This document shows, one piece after another, positions 32,137 through 40,478 of a stretch of 42,339 nucleotides of DNA. The DNA is taken from NCBI GenBank assembly GCA_944325585.1, contig CALVAS010000009.1, forward strand, positions 1 through 42,339, given 5' to 3'. Source of the stretch: Candidatus Gastranaerophilales bacterium (lineage in GTDB: Bacteria; Cyanobacteriota; Vampirovibrionia; Gastranaerophilales; Gastranaerophilaceae). A program made the position numbers and the translations under genes. How positions within the stretch are numbered: position 1 is the stretch's first letter; every line of letters begins with the position of its first letter. A model generated the notes under the pieces. That model saw nothing but the letters and a program-made list of their open reading frames with translations. It made no database searches and had not been told where the DNA came from.

Positions 32137-32490
32137 ATGAACCCTATTATTGATGAATTAGAAAAATCTTACATGGAAAAAGAATTGCCGGATGTAAACC
32201 CCGGTGATACAGTAAAGGTTTTCGTAAGAATTATTGAAGGTAACAAAGAAAGAACTCAGGCTTTTGAAGGCACTATTATCAAAAAACACGGTGAAGGAAT
32301 CAACAAAACAATTACCGTAAGAAAAATATTCCAAGGCGTAGGTGTTGAACGTGTGTTCTTAATGCATTCACCAAGAATTGAAAAAATTACTCTTCTCAGA
32401 CGCGGTGATGTAAGACGTTCTAAATTGTATTATTTAAGAGAACGTTCAGGAAAAGCTACTCGTATCAAGGAAAAAATTGAAAAAAGATAA
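32137..32490 (+). CDS. rplS: 50S ribosomal protein L19 (bL19)
   Basis: Large-subunit protein at the 30S-50S interface. 117 residues, normal length. The family pattern is clear: 'PGDTVKVFVRIIEGNKERTQ', 'FEGTIIKKHGEGINKTITVR', 'GVGVERVFLMHSPRIEKI', and 'RRGDVRRSKLYYLRERSGKA'. It heads the order rplS-rbgA-rnhB, known also from Bacillus. The ribosome binding site is AAAGGA. Its end overlaps the start of rbgA by 14 bases. Confidence 0.98.
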   Translation: MNPIIDELEKSYMEKELPDVNPGDTVKVFVRIIEGNKERTQAFEGTIIKKHGEGINKTITVRKIFQGVGVERVFLMHSPRIEKITLLRRGDVRRSKLYYLRERSGKATRIKEKIEKR

Positions 32491-33331
32491 AACTCATATT
32501 CACTGGTATCCCGGGCACATAGCAAAGGCTGAAAAAAAGCTGAAAGAGCAGTTGTCACTGGTGGATGCGGTGATAGAAGTACTTGATGCAAGAATTCCGC
32601 TCTCAAGCGGGTATGATAATATTGCGGGGCTGTTAAATGACAAGCCCCGTTTAATTTTGTTTAATAAATCCGATCTTGCGGATAAAGCAAAACTTAAAAA
32701 CTTTGCCGACAAAATTCAAAACACCTCAGGATATCCGGTTATTTTATCGGATGCAAAAAATTCAAAAGACCTAAACCAGATTGTCAAAAAAGTTATTGAA
32801 CTGTCAGAGCCGAGGATTCAGGCAATAATGCAAAAAGGACTTTTGCGCCGCCCTGCACGGGTTATGGTTGTCGGCATGCCTAATGTCGGCAAATCTAGCA
32901 TCATAAATAAACTTACGCGCTCCTCTAAGACCAAAACAGGAGCAAAAGCAGGCGTTACACGGCAGCAGCAATGGGTTCGAATCAATCCTCAGCTTGAACT
33001 GCTCGATACTCCCGGGATTATTCCGATGCGTCAGGAAGATCAAGCACGCGCGCAAAAACTCGCGTTTGTTAATTCGGTTTCGGAAAACGCTTACTCAAAT
33101 GAAATTGTTGCAAGAGAATTGTTGATTCTTCTGACGGAAAAATATCCTGATATCGTTAAATCGTATTATAATCTGGCTGATGACGCGGAGATTTCGCTGG
33201 AAAACATTTCACAATCCAGAAATTGGATTAAAACAGGCCAAGAAGCTGATTTGGAACGCACAGCAATCTATGTTTTAAGGGATTTTCGCGAAGGAAAAAT
33301 CGGAAAATTTGTTCTTGATGATTTGGATTAA
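32477..33331 (+). CDS. rbgA: Ribosome biogenesis GTPase RbgA/YlqF
   Basis: Circularly permuted GTPase needed for late assembly of the 50S subunit. 284 residues. 'HIHWYPGHIAKAEKKLKEQL' is the family start. G4 'LFNKSDL' comes first, then G1 'GMPNVGKSSIINKL' and G3 'LLDTPGI', the order typical of the YlqF/YawG group. The start is TTG with CAAGGA 6 bases upstream, inside the end of rplS. A C-terminal helical domain follows. The overlap with rplS implies coupled expression of an L19 and a 50S assembly factor. Confidence 0.95.
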   Translation: MKKDKTHIHWYPGHIAKAEKKLKEQLSLVDAVIEVLDARIPLSSGYDNIAGLLNDKPRLILFNKSDLADKAKLKNFADKIQNTSGYPVILSDAKNSKDLNQIVKKVIELSEPRIQAIMQKGLLRRPARVMVVGMPNVGKSSIINKLTRSSKTKTGAKAGVTRQQQWVRINPQLELLDTPGIIPMRQEDQARAQKLAFVNSVSENAYSNEIVARELLILLTEKYPDIVKSYYNLADDAEISLENISQSRNWIKTGQEADLERTAIYVLRDFREGKIGKFVLDDLD

Positions 33332-33356
33332 TAATATTTAAAAACGGGGATGCAAA

Positions 33357-34070
33357 ATGGATAAAAAACTCAAAACCAATTTGACAACAGATTCTCATAT
33401 CATAAAACTTTTTGCATACGACGTTTTTTATAAAAACCATATGGTTATCGGCACGGATGAAGCCGGCAGGGGGCCTGCGGCCGGCGGAGTTTTTGCAAGT
33501 GCGGTTTGTTTTAACAAGCGCTCTCGTGAACTTGTCGAAAAACTTTCGATTCTGAACGACAGCAAGCAGATTTCAAAGAAAAACCGCGAAATTTTATATG
33601 ATATTATTATAGAAAACTCAATTAATAAAACTGTTTGCATCGGAGTTGAAGAAATCGAAAAAATAAACATTTTGAACGCATCACTAAAAGCAATGAAACT
33701 GGCTGTGGAAGATGTCTTAAAACGCGCAGCACTTGCAGAAGCTCTGGAAGGAAATTATCAAAAGTTTTTTGTTCTTGTGGACGGAAACAAAAAGATAAAA
33801 GATTTTGACCTGTGTTCGCAAAAATGGGTTGTGAAAGGTGATGCAACCTCCGCTTCAATTGCTGCGGCAAGTATATTAGCAAAGGTTTCACGCGACAGAT
33901 ACATGCAAGAACTTGACAAAGAATTTCCGCAATACGGCTGGGCCCAAAATGCCGGCTACCTGACAAAAGAGCATATTGAGGCGATAGACAAATACGGTTT
34001 AACTAAATATCACAGACCATCATTTTTGAAAAAACATTTTGCAAAACAGGAACAGTTGAGTTTGTTTTAA
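33357..34070 (+). CDS. rnhB: Ribonuclease HII
   Basis: Cleaves RNA in RNA-DNA hybrids and at single ribonucleotides. 237 residues. The acidic active-site residues lie in 'IGTDEAGRGPAAGG' (Asp-Glu), 'FVLVDGNKKI' and 'VVKGDATSASIAAASILAKV'. 'QYGWAQNAGYLTKEHIEAID' and 'YHRPSF' complete the family pattern. About 25 N-terminal residues precede the core. The stop touches the stop of prepilin B on the other strand with no gap. Confidence 0.96.
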   Translation: MDKKLKTNLTTDSHIIKLFAYDVFYKNHMVIGTDEAGRGPAAGGVFASAVCFNKRSRELVEKLSILNDSKQISKKNREILYDIIIENSINKTVCIGVEEIEKINILNASLKAMKLAVEDVLKRAALAEALEGNYQKFFVLVDGNKKIKDFDLCSQKWVVKGDATSASIAAASILAKVSRDRYMQELDKEFPQYGWAQNAGYLTKEHIEAIDKYGLTKYHRPSFLKKHFAKQEQLSLF

Positions 34071-34826
34071 TTATTTTGAATGCATTTGTTCAATCATTTG
34101 ATTAGTAGTAAGCCCTCCTTTTTCGGCAAGTGAACAAAATAATCCGTCAAGAGTTAGGAATGTTTCTCCTGAATTAATCGTTGTAGTAAACACGAATACA
34201 TCATATCCCCATTTGTTGGGGCCTTTTTTCCCGTTTATATCCACTGTAAACATGGCAAAGTTGTTACTGCTGTAAGGTATTAGTATAACCCCGTTTTTTA
34301 AAACATAAACAATGCTCCCATTTAATAATTCATTTTTTCGCAAACCTGAACAACCGCCTGACTGATTATATGCATCTTCGTCACTCATATCTGTATCACT
34401 GTTTGCCTGCAAAACTGTATCATAACCTTCATAATCAGGAATACAGCCTTTTTGGAAAGCATTACCTTCACAAATTGTAATAACTTGAAGATTTTGCCTG
34501 ATTTTATCTGTAAATAAGTTACATTCATTGAATCTGCCAAACAAATCGTCAGGTACAGGACTTCCATCAGGCAAAGTATACTTTTTACACTTTCCATTAT
34601 CGTCATATTCTACACAAACTCTGCTATAACGTGCCTTTTTCCAGTAATAACATTCAGGAATATATCCTAAATCAGCCCCGATTTTCCCCCAGGCTTGCTG
34701 AATCAATGAATAAGCAACTTTAAACTGTTCTTTTAAAACTTTTTTTTGATAACGTCCAATTAACGAAGGTAAAGTCATTGCAGCAACTATACCGATTATG
34801 CCTAAAGTAATCAAAACTTCTGCCAT
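34071..34826 (-). CDS. Type IV prepilin-like protein B, probably phase variable (true start 34939, out of frame here)
   Basis: Paralogue of prepilin A. From 34826 the frame begins 'MAEVLITLGIIGIVAAMTLP', which is already the mature pilin helix. The codons before it read 'KEFISA|FTMAEV', so cleavage before Phe needs an upstream start. The pilin frame is open back to the poly-G tract at 34904-34917. On the far side ATG 34939 has AAGGAGG 5 bases upstream and a promoter, but at 14 G it is out of frame. With 15 or 12 G the frames join, giving a leader of about 36 residues. The mature protein is about 250 residues with several Cys, including 'CSGLRKNELL' and 'NLFTDKIRQN'. It probably belongs to the same pilus or pseudopilus as prepilin A. 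Confidence 0.85.
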   Translation of the reverse strand: MAEVLITLGIIGIVAAMTLPSLIGRYQKKVLKEQFKVAYSLIQQAWGKIGADLGYIPECYYWKKARYSRVCVEYDDNGKCKKYTLPDGSPVPDDLFGRFNECNLFTDKIRQNLQVITICEGNAFQKGCIPDYEGYDTVLQANSDTDMSDEDAYNQSGGCSGLRKNELLNGSIVYVLKNGVILIPYSSNNFAMFTVDINGKKGPNKWGYDVFVFTTTINSGETFLTLDGLFCSLAEKGGLTTNQMIEQMHSK

Positions 34827-34900
34827 TGTGAATGCTGAAATAAATTCCTTATAATTTGTGATTAAAGAAGGAAAAACCCTCTCAGGAACTGCTTTACGGG

Positions 34901-34939
34901 TTACCCCCCCCCCCCCCGAATTTCAAGTATAGTCTGCAT
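34901..34939 (-). other. Prepilin B 5' leader frame, stopped after the poly-G tract
   Basis: ATG 34939 reads MQTILEIR, four Gly codons and TAA at 34903-34901. One more G would turn the stop into Val and continue as V-T-R-K-A-V-P-E into the pilin. Confidence 0.75.
34904..34917 (-). repeat. Poly-G tract (14 G on the coding strand) in prepilin B
   Basis: A run of 14 G right after codon 7, in AT-rich DNA. It is the longest mononucleotide run in the window, in the same place relative to the pilin as the tract in prepilin A. Confidence 0.85.
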
Positions 34940-34976
34940 TTCAACCTCCTTAAATTAGTTTATCTCGCATTAATTT

Positions 34977-35005
34977 AATATAATACATCTCTTTTTTTTG
35001 TGCAA
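34977..35005 (-). promoter_or_regulatory. Sigma-70 promoter of prepilin B
   Basis: TTGCAC (35005-35000), a 17-base spacer containing eight A in a row, and TATATT (34982-34977), 37 bases before ATG 34939. Confidence 0.75.
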
Positions 35006-35077
35006 CTTTTATTTTTATATCATAGAAAATTTCAAATTGCAAATTAATTCTTTAACTGGATGATAGCCCTTTGTTAA

Positions 35078-36745
35078 TTAGACTTCAAAAAGCGAACGAA
35101 GACGCATTTCAATATCTTCTTCTTCCAAATCCTGCGTAATTTTATTCAAATCAATTGCCATTTGATAATAATTTGCCGCATCATTAGTAAATCCCATTAC
35201 CTGAGAAGCACGGCCTGCATTAAAATACGCAAGTGTATAGCTCGGATTAAGTTCAATCGCTGTTTCAAAATATTCAAGAGCTTCTTCTGCATCCAAAAGC
35301 CCGTCCAGATACAAAATACCGAGATTATTATGCGCAAATTCGTTTTCTGGATTAAGCTCAATTGCTTTATGGTATGAAACAAGTGCCTCTTCCAGATAAT
35401 CCTTTTCCCAGAGCGCAATTCCGCATTTTGAATAGCCCCTGTAGTCCTCAGGATTTAGTGTAATTGCGTCGCAATATGCTTTGATTGCTTTGTCCAAATC
35501 GTATTCAGCCATGTGAATATCTCCGAGCGCAAGATATAAATCATAATTGTTCGGGTCAAGAATAATTCCTGCCTGATATGTTGCAACCGCAGCCTCGATA
35601 TTCCCTTGAATTTCTCCGTAGATAGAGCCTAAGGCCTGACAAACAATTGAAGTCCATTCTTTATCAGGATTAAGTTCAATTGCTTTTTTATAATGCTCAA
35701 TTGCATCATCATAAAGCTCGGCTTTTGAATAAGCATATGCAAGCGAATTGTTATAAAACGGGTTATCAGGCGATTCATTCACTGCAAGTTTAAATGCACT
35801 GACTGAATTTATTTTATCTTCCTTTCTTAAATATAAATGGCCTAATTCATAATATATTTGACCTTTATCCATGTCAAACTGAAGAAGCTTTTCATAACAA
35901 TCAATAGTTTCATCAGTATTGTCAGGGAAATAAGTTTGTAAAACTGTTGCGAGTTTAATCAAAACTTCACGATTCAGCGGGTTAGACTCCAGAACTTTTC
36001 TGTAGCATTCGACAGTCATATCCAGTTCATTGTTTTTCAGAGCCAAATCACCCATCTTGTCGTAAAAAATATCACTGTGATTTGTATTTGATGCAGCTTT
36101 TTTATAAATATTTTCTGCGGCATGATTGAGTTTAAATCTTTCCAGAAATTTTCCGACCGTATTGTAAGTGAATACAGAAAAATCATCCGACATGTTTTTG
36201 TAAAACATTTTGATAGTCGGTCTGTCCCAGGCAAGCATAAGACTTCCAGAAAGGAAATAGTAAAGAAAACTCATATAATCAACAGCGTTTCCATTTTTTG
36301 AGTTGATTTTTTGCAAAATTGCCTGTGAAAGAATCAATCTGGGACGTGCAGAATTTAACTTGCCCATTTTAATAGCGGATTTAAATTCAGCCTCTGCGGA
36401 TTTAAAATCCTGCGCGAGCTTCATGAAAAATCCGGTGTACATATGAGCATTCATATTTTTAGGGGCAAGAGACACCGCTGTTTTACACTGTTCAATCGCT
36501 GTTTCAATACCGATTTGCCCCTGTTCAAACATCAGACTTGCCAATCTGTAATAAGATTCCGGAAGCGTCGGGTCATATTTGACCGCGTCAATATAATGCT
36601 CTATTGCCTCATTTAAATCCCGATTGTTTTGCCTGATCAGGTATCTTTCATGAGCCAATCTGGCTTTTTCCAGTGATATTTTTGCTTTTTCTACATTATT
36701 TTCGGACGTGTTAATTACAGGTTGTGCTAAAATCTGTTCTGACAT
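35078..36745 (-). CDS. Tetratricopeptide repeat protein
   Basis: About 555 residues made almost wholly of TPR helices, recognisable by the G/A-Y-A-P spacing: 'AIEHYKKAIELNPDKEW', 'AIKAYCDAITLNPEDYRGY', 'ALVSYHKAIELNPENEFAH', 'ALEYFETAIELNPSYTLAY'. At least eight repeats can be counted. There is no signal peptide or membrane segment, so it is a cytoplasmic scaffold. ATG 36745 is chosen over ATG 36757 because GGAG lies 8 bases before it. It is a single gene between prepilin B and mnmG. The partner is unknown; TPR proteins of this kind often serve pilus or secretion systems, but nothing here shows it. Confidence 0.85.
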   Translation of the reverse strand: MSEQILAQPVINTSENNVEKAKISLEKARLAHERYLIRQNNRDLNEAIEHYIDAVKYDPTLPESYYRLASLMFEQGQIGIETAIEQCKTAVSLAPKNMNAHMYTGFFMKLAQDFKSAEAEFKSAIKMGKLNSARPRLILSQAILQKINSKNGNAVDYMSFLYYFLSGSLMLAWDRPTIKMFYKNMSDDFSVFTYNTVGKFLERFKLNHAAENIYKKAASNTNHSDIFYDKMGDLALKNNELDMTVECYRKVLESNPLNREVLIKLATVLQTYFPDNTDETIDCYEKLLQFDMDKGQIYYELGHLYLRKEDKINSVSAFKLAVNESPDNPFYNNSLAYAYSKAELYDDAIEHYKKAIELNPDKEWTSIVCQALGSIYGEIQGNIEAAVATYQAGIILDPNNYDLYLALGDIHMAEYDLDKAIKAYCDAITLNPEDYRGYSKCGIALWEKDYLEEALVSYHKAIELNPENEFAHNNLGILYLDGLLDAEEALEYFETAIELNPSYTLAYFNAGRASQVMGFTNDAANYYQMAIDLNKITQDLEEEDIEMRLRSLFEV

Positions 36746-36921
36746 TATGAGCTCCATATAAGATGTATAACTATTCTTTTCGACATATTTATATTAAACT
36801 TTATCCAATTATTTAAAAATCGTATAAATATACTAGATAAAAGAATAATTTATACTAAAGTTGTAAGTTTTCGGATTGTTAAAATAAAACTGATTATTAC
36901 ATCAGGTTTTTACCTTTGTAA

Positions 36922-36927
36922 TATAAT
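36922..36927 (+). promoter_or_regulatory. -10 element of mnmG, 6 bases from the start codon
   Basis: TATAAT, then ATTTGT, then ATG. With an RNA start 6-7 bases after the -10 the mRNA has no leader. There is no ribosome binding site. No clear -35 at 17 bases. Confidence 0.5.
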
Positions 36928-36933
36928 ATTTGT

Positions 36934-38823
36934 ATGAATTACTTGAAGAATACATATGACTGTATAGTTGTCGGGGCAGGGCACGCCGGATGCGAAGCTG
37001 CAATTTCAGCGGCGCGGCTTGGTGCGAAAGTCCTGCTCTGCACGCTTAATCTTGATAACATTGCGCTAATGCCCTGCAACCCTGCAATCGGAGGGCCTGC
37101 AAAGTCTACGCTTGTTCGGGAAATTGATGCTCTTGGCGGAGTAATGGGCGAAGCGGCTGATGCGACATATATTCAGATGAAAATGCTTAATTCATCAAAA
37201 GGGCCTGCTGTTCGCGCGCTTCGGGCACAATCCGACAAAAAACAGTATATGAATTATATGAGAAATGTTATCGAAAATACGGATAATATTTATCTTAGAC
37301 AGGCTTGTATTACGGATTTGGTTGCGGAAAACAACGTCATAACCGGTGCAATTGATGAGTTCGGAATTGAATATAAAGCACGAACAATTATATTAACAAC
37401 AGGAACTTCTCTTTCCGGTAGGATTTTTGTCGGGCTAAAATCATACAGCGCAGGACGTCTGGGGGAAATGGCGGCAATCGGTTTGTCAGATTCATTAAAA
37501 AAACTCGGAATTAACATCAAAAAACTCAAAACAGGCACCCCGCCGCGCGTTGATAAACGAACAATAGATTATTCAAAAATGACAATTCAACCCGGCGATT
37601 CTGAATTGAATTTCTACTCATTTAAACCTAACCGTCCGATAAGAGAACAATATCCTTGTTATCTTACCAGAACCAATGAAGAAACTCACAGAATAATAAG
37701 GGAAAATTTAGATAAATCCCCTATGTTTCAAGGTTTAATTGAAGGCGTGGGCCCCAGATACTGCCCGTCAATCGAGGATAAAATTGTTCGTTTCAGTTCA
37801 AATCCTTCCCATCATATTTTTATAGAACCGGAAGGACTTGGAACATATGAAGTTTATATTCAAGGTTTTTCAAGCAGTCTGCCGGCTGACGTTCAGGTTA
37901 AAATGCTTCATACGCTTCCTGGATTAGAAAAAGCACATGTCATAAAACCCGCTTATGCTGTTGAATACGATTATGTTCCAGCCGTTCAAACAATGCATTC
38001 ACTTATGTCAAAAGATATAAAAGGGCTTTTCTTTGCCGGACAGATTAACGGTACGAGCGGATACGAAGAAGCGGCAGCACAGGGATTGATTGCAGGGATT
38101 AATGCAATCAATTACATGAACAATTCAGAGATGCTTGAACTTTCAAGAAGTTCATCATATATCGGCACACTTATTGACGATCTGGTTACAAAAGATATTC
38201 AGGATCCTTACAGAATGCTCACCTCGCGTTCCGAGTACAGACTTTTGCTCCGTCAGGATAACGCTGATACAAGATTAACACCGACAGGTCATAAAATCGG
38301 ACTTATTGACGACGCGCAGTTTAAAATCTTTACGGAAAAGCAGAAAAGTATTGAAAATGAAATGACACGGCTTGCAGAGCATAAAATTTCGGCAACGGAA
38401 TCTGTGAACGAAATTCTTGCAAAATACGGCGAACATATGGAGCGGGGCATGAGAGCTTCTGAACTTTTAAAACGCCCAAATATTTCATATAAAATTTTGA
38501 AAGAAATCGACGAAACAACAGCTTTATTAAACCTGCCCAAAGATGTTTACGAACAGGCTGAAGTGTTGATTAAATACGACGGATATCTAAAGCGTCAGGA
38601 ATTTCAGGTTGAACAGGCAGGTAAACTGGATAAATACAGAATTCCTGATGACATAGACTACGATAAAATTGATCATATTTCATCCGAAACAAAGGACAAA
38701 CTGAATAAAATCCGCCCCAAAACTCTTGCTCAGGCTTCACGTATAGGCGGGGTTAAACCTGCGGACATTTCAGTTCTTATGGTTTTGCTGGAACGTCATG
38801 CGGTTGCGCGGAAAGTATTATAA
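36934..38823 (+). CDS. mnmG: tRNA uridine-5-carboxymethylaminomethyl modification enzyme MnmG
   Basis: FAD enzyme that, with MnmE, modifies U34 of certain tRNAs. 629 residues is normal. The dinucleotide-binding start is 'CIVVGAGHAGCEAAISAARL'. The signature 'NPAIGGPAKSTLVREIDALG' follows, then 'RALRAQSDKKQY', 'GTPPRVDKRTIDY', 'FAGQINGTSGYEEAAAQGL' and 'LTSRSEYRLLLRQDNADTRL'. The C-terminal helical domain ends 'ISVLMVLLERH'. It appears to be expressed from its own promoter as a leaderless mRNA. Confidence 0.97.
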   Translation: MNYLKNTYDCIVVGAGHAGCEAAISAARLGAKVLLCTLNLDNIALMPCNPAIGGPAKSTLVREIDALGGVMGEAADATYIQMKMLNSSKGPAVRALRAQSDKKQYMNYMRNVIENTDNIYLRQACITDLVAENNVITGAIDEFGIEYKARTIILTTGTSLSGRIFVGLKSYSAGRLGEMAAIGLSDSLKKLGINIKKLKTGTPPRVDKRTIDYSKMTIQPGDSELNFYSFKPNRPIREQYPCYLTRTNEETHRIIRENLDKSPMFQGLIEGVGPRYCPSIEDKIVRFSSNPSHHIFIEPEGLGTYEVYIQGFSSSLPADVQVKMLHTLPGLEKAHVIKPAYAVEYDYVPAVQTMHSLMSKDIKGLFFAGQINGTSGYEEAAAQGLIAGINAINYMNNSEMLELSRSSSYIGTLIDDLVTKDIQDPYRMLTSRSEYRLLLRQDNADTRLTPTGHKIGLIDDAQFKIFTEKQKSIENEMTRLAEHKISATESVNEILAKYGEHMERGMRASELLKRPNISYKILKEIDETTALLNLPKDVYEQAEVLIKYDGYLKRQEFQVEQAGKLDKYRIPDDIDYDKIDHISSETKDKLNKIRPKTLAQASRIGGVKPADISVLMVLLERHAVARKVL

Positions 38824-38938
38824 ATTAGTTGCTTAATATATTTCCTTAATATTTTAAGTAATAAGTATTTATTTTGTTTTAATCTCATATTTTACCGCTC
38901 TAAAATCATAAATTTCATATCATTACAATATTGCATAC

Positions 38939-38980
38939 CCTTTTTTATAAAATTTATGAACTCTATAATTATAAAAAAGG
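38939..38980 (+). promoter_or_regulatory. Perfect 12-bp inverted repeat over the ribosome binding site of the Xre regulator
   Basis: CCTTTTTTATAA (38939-38950) is the exact inverse of TTATAAAAAAGG (38969-38980), with an 18-base loop. The 3' arm contains the first part of the AAAAGGAG site of the gene, so in RNA it would hide the site; in DNA it could be an operator. Confidence 0.6.
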
Positions 38981-38987
38981 AGTTTTC

Positions 38988-39320
38988 GTGAAGGAAAATA
39001 CAGTAAAGCAGCTTGTCGGATGTAAAATAAAAAAATATCGTCATTATAATAACCTCACACAATTTAAGCTGGGGGAATTAATCGACATTAATCAGCGTCA
39101 GGTTGCTCAAATCGAATTGGGCAAATCATTTCCTTCTTTGACTACTCTTACCAAACTTGCAGAACTTTTTGAATGTAATATTTCTGATTTTTTTGAAAAT
39201 GATGACGAAATTGGAGAAAAAGAATTAAAAACAATACTTGCAAATCTTATTGAAAAATTAAGCTACTCTGATTGTAAAAAAGTTTATAATGTTATTAAAA
39301 ATTTTATAGATGTTGTCTAA
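38988..39320 (+). CDS. Xre-family helix-turn-helix regulator
   Basis: A 110-residue protein from GTG 38988 (AAAAGGAG 6 bases before it). The N-terminal HTH_3 domain reads 'LVGCKIKKYRHYNNLTQFKL', then 'GELIDINQRQVAQIELGKSF' and 'PSLTTLTKLAELFECNISDF'. A short C-terminal helical part (about 35 residues) may dimerise. The perfect inverted repeat over its own ribosome binding site suggests autoregulation. It overlaps the convergent small gene by 4 bases, so the two could not be strongly expressed at once. Targets are unknown. Confidence 0.8.
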   Translation: MKENTVKQLVGCKIKKYRHYNNLTQFKLGELIDINQRQVAQIELGKSFPSLTTLTKLAELFECNISDFFENDDEIGEKELKTILANLIEKLSYSDCKKVYNVIKNFIDVV

Positions 39321-39634
39321 TAATAATAGCTGCTGCTATTTAGCTTTTTAAATTTAATCTGATTATTTTTCATTATGTTTTCAAACGCTTGATCCTTCAA
39401 GTCATTAACCTTTACATTGAATTTTCCGCTTACGTTTTTGAGCTTTATATCATAAAAAGTGTTTCTGGCATCCTGTATCCAGAAGTTATTCATCAACGTT
39501 CCAAGTGTAAAAATTTGATTTCTTGATGAAATTGTTGTTCCGTCAATCTCATATTTACTCGTAAATGCAGGTTTACTGCACCGTTTTGTAAGCTGCTGCG
39601 CTTGATAACCGTTATTAATTGAATGAATTTGCAT
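39317..39634 (-). CDS. Small protein of unknown function
   Basis: A 105-residue protein with AAGGA 7 bases before the ATG. The first 30 residues are polar, Asn/Gln-rich, with 'RCSKPAFTSKYE', a segment like the starts of the papain-like protein and others in this window. The rest contains 'RNQIFTLGTLMNNFW' and 'YDIKLKNVSGKFNVKVNDL' and ends in four Ser/Tyr residues. There is no signal peptide or membrane segment. Gene density and the ribosome binding site support it as real. Confidence 0.55.
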   Translation of the reverse strand: MQIHSINNGYQAQQLTKRCSKPAFTSKYEIDGTTISSRNQIFTLGTLMNNFWIQDARNTFYDIKLKNVSGKFNVKVNDLKDQAFENIMKNNQIKFKKLNSSSYYY

Positions 39635-39770
39635 ATTTTTTTCCTTCTCGACTAATATTTTAAATATGAATATTACAATAATTGCCTAAACTTCGCCATC
39701 TGCTTTATAAAAATTTACAATATTAATGCAGAAATTTTGTTTTCATTTATTTACAATTGACAACAACAGC

Positions 39771-39799
39771 TTACAAAAAACGTATTTTTCTAGTATGCT
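39771..39799 (+). promoter_or_regulatory. Possible promoter of the phosphate transport pair
   Basis: TTACAA (39771-39776), 17 bases, TATGCT (39794-39799), followed by AAGGAG before the ATG. A TTGACA at 39758-39763 is nearby but has no -10 at the right distance. Confidence 0.4.
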
Positions 39800-39828
39800 T
39801 GTCTTGAATATACATAAGGAGAAATCAG

Positions 39829-40470
39829 ATGCCAAAATTTAACTTAATGTCATATATCATGCCTCCGGAAGATAAAATGTTTTTTACATATTTTCAGGAG
39901 AGCGCAGAAATTTGTCAAAAAACAGCACATTTATATGACGAAATTATGCATAACAAACTGACAGATGAATATAAAGAAAAAGTTCTGAAATATAAAAAGA
40001 AAGGTAAACTTTCATATAAAGCGGTTTTAAAACAATTAAACAAAAGTTTCATAACACCTATTGAACGCGAAGATATTCAAATCATAGCGGTTCAATTAAA
40101 TAAAATTAATAAAAAAATAGCAAAAGCCTGTTTAAATTTGGAAGTGTACAGATTAACCGAATACACCGATGAAATGAAAGAACAGGCTTTAACTTTGGTT
40201 TCCGCAACTGAAAAACTCGGTAAAATGATAAAAAAATTCAAAAAAGTTTCAGACTCCACTGAAATAACAAAGCTGAATATTGAAATGAAAGAAATCGAAT
40301 CTCAAGGTGACGAAATTCACAGACGTGCTATGAGAAATTTATTTTCCGGAAAATACGAAGCTCTTGAAGTCATTAAACTGAGAGACATCTATAAAGAAAT
40401 AGAAAACGCATTTGATGCTTGTTTTTATGTAACAGATACCATACTTAACGTTGTATTAAAGCAGTCATAG
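39829..40470 (+). CDS. DUF47 family (PhoU-like) phosphate transport regulator
   Basis: A 213-residue all-helical protein of the Pit accessory type (DUF47, related to PhoU). It binds metal clusters and controls low-affinity phosphate uptake. Segments 'MFFTYFQESAEICQKTAHLY', 'LTEYTDEMKEQALTLVSATE' and 'EIESQGDEIHRRAMRNLFSG' match the family pattern with its conserved Glu/Asp-His motif. The pit transporter starts 8 bases downstream, the standard gene pair. The ATG has AAGGAG upstream. Confidence 0.9.
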   Translation: MPKFNLMSYIMPPEDKMFFTYFQESAEICQKTAHLYDEIMHNKLTDEYKEKVLKYKKKGKLSYKAVLKQLNKSFITPIEREDIQIIAVQLNKINKKIAKACLNLEVYRLTEYTDEMKEQALTLVSATEKLGKMIKKFKKVSDSTEITKLNIEMKEIESQGDEIHRRAMRNLFSGKYEALEVIKLRDIYKEIENAFDACFYVTDTILNVVLKQS

Positions 40471-40478
40471 GAATTATT

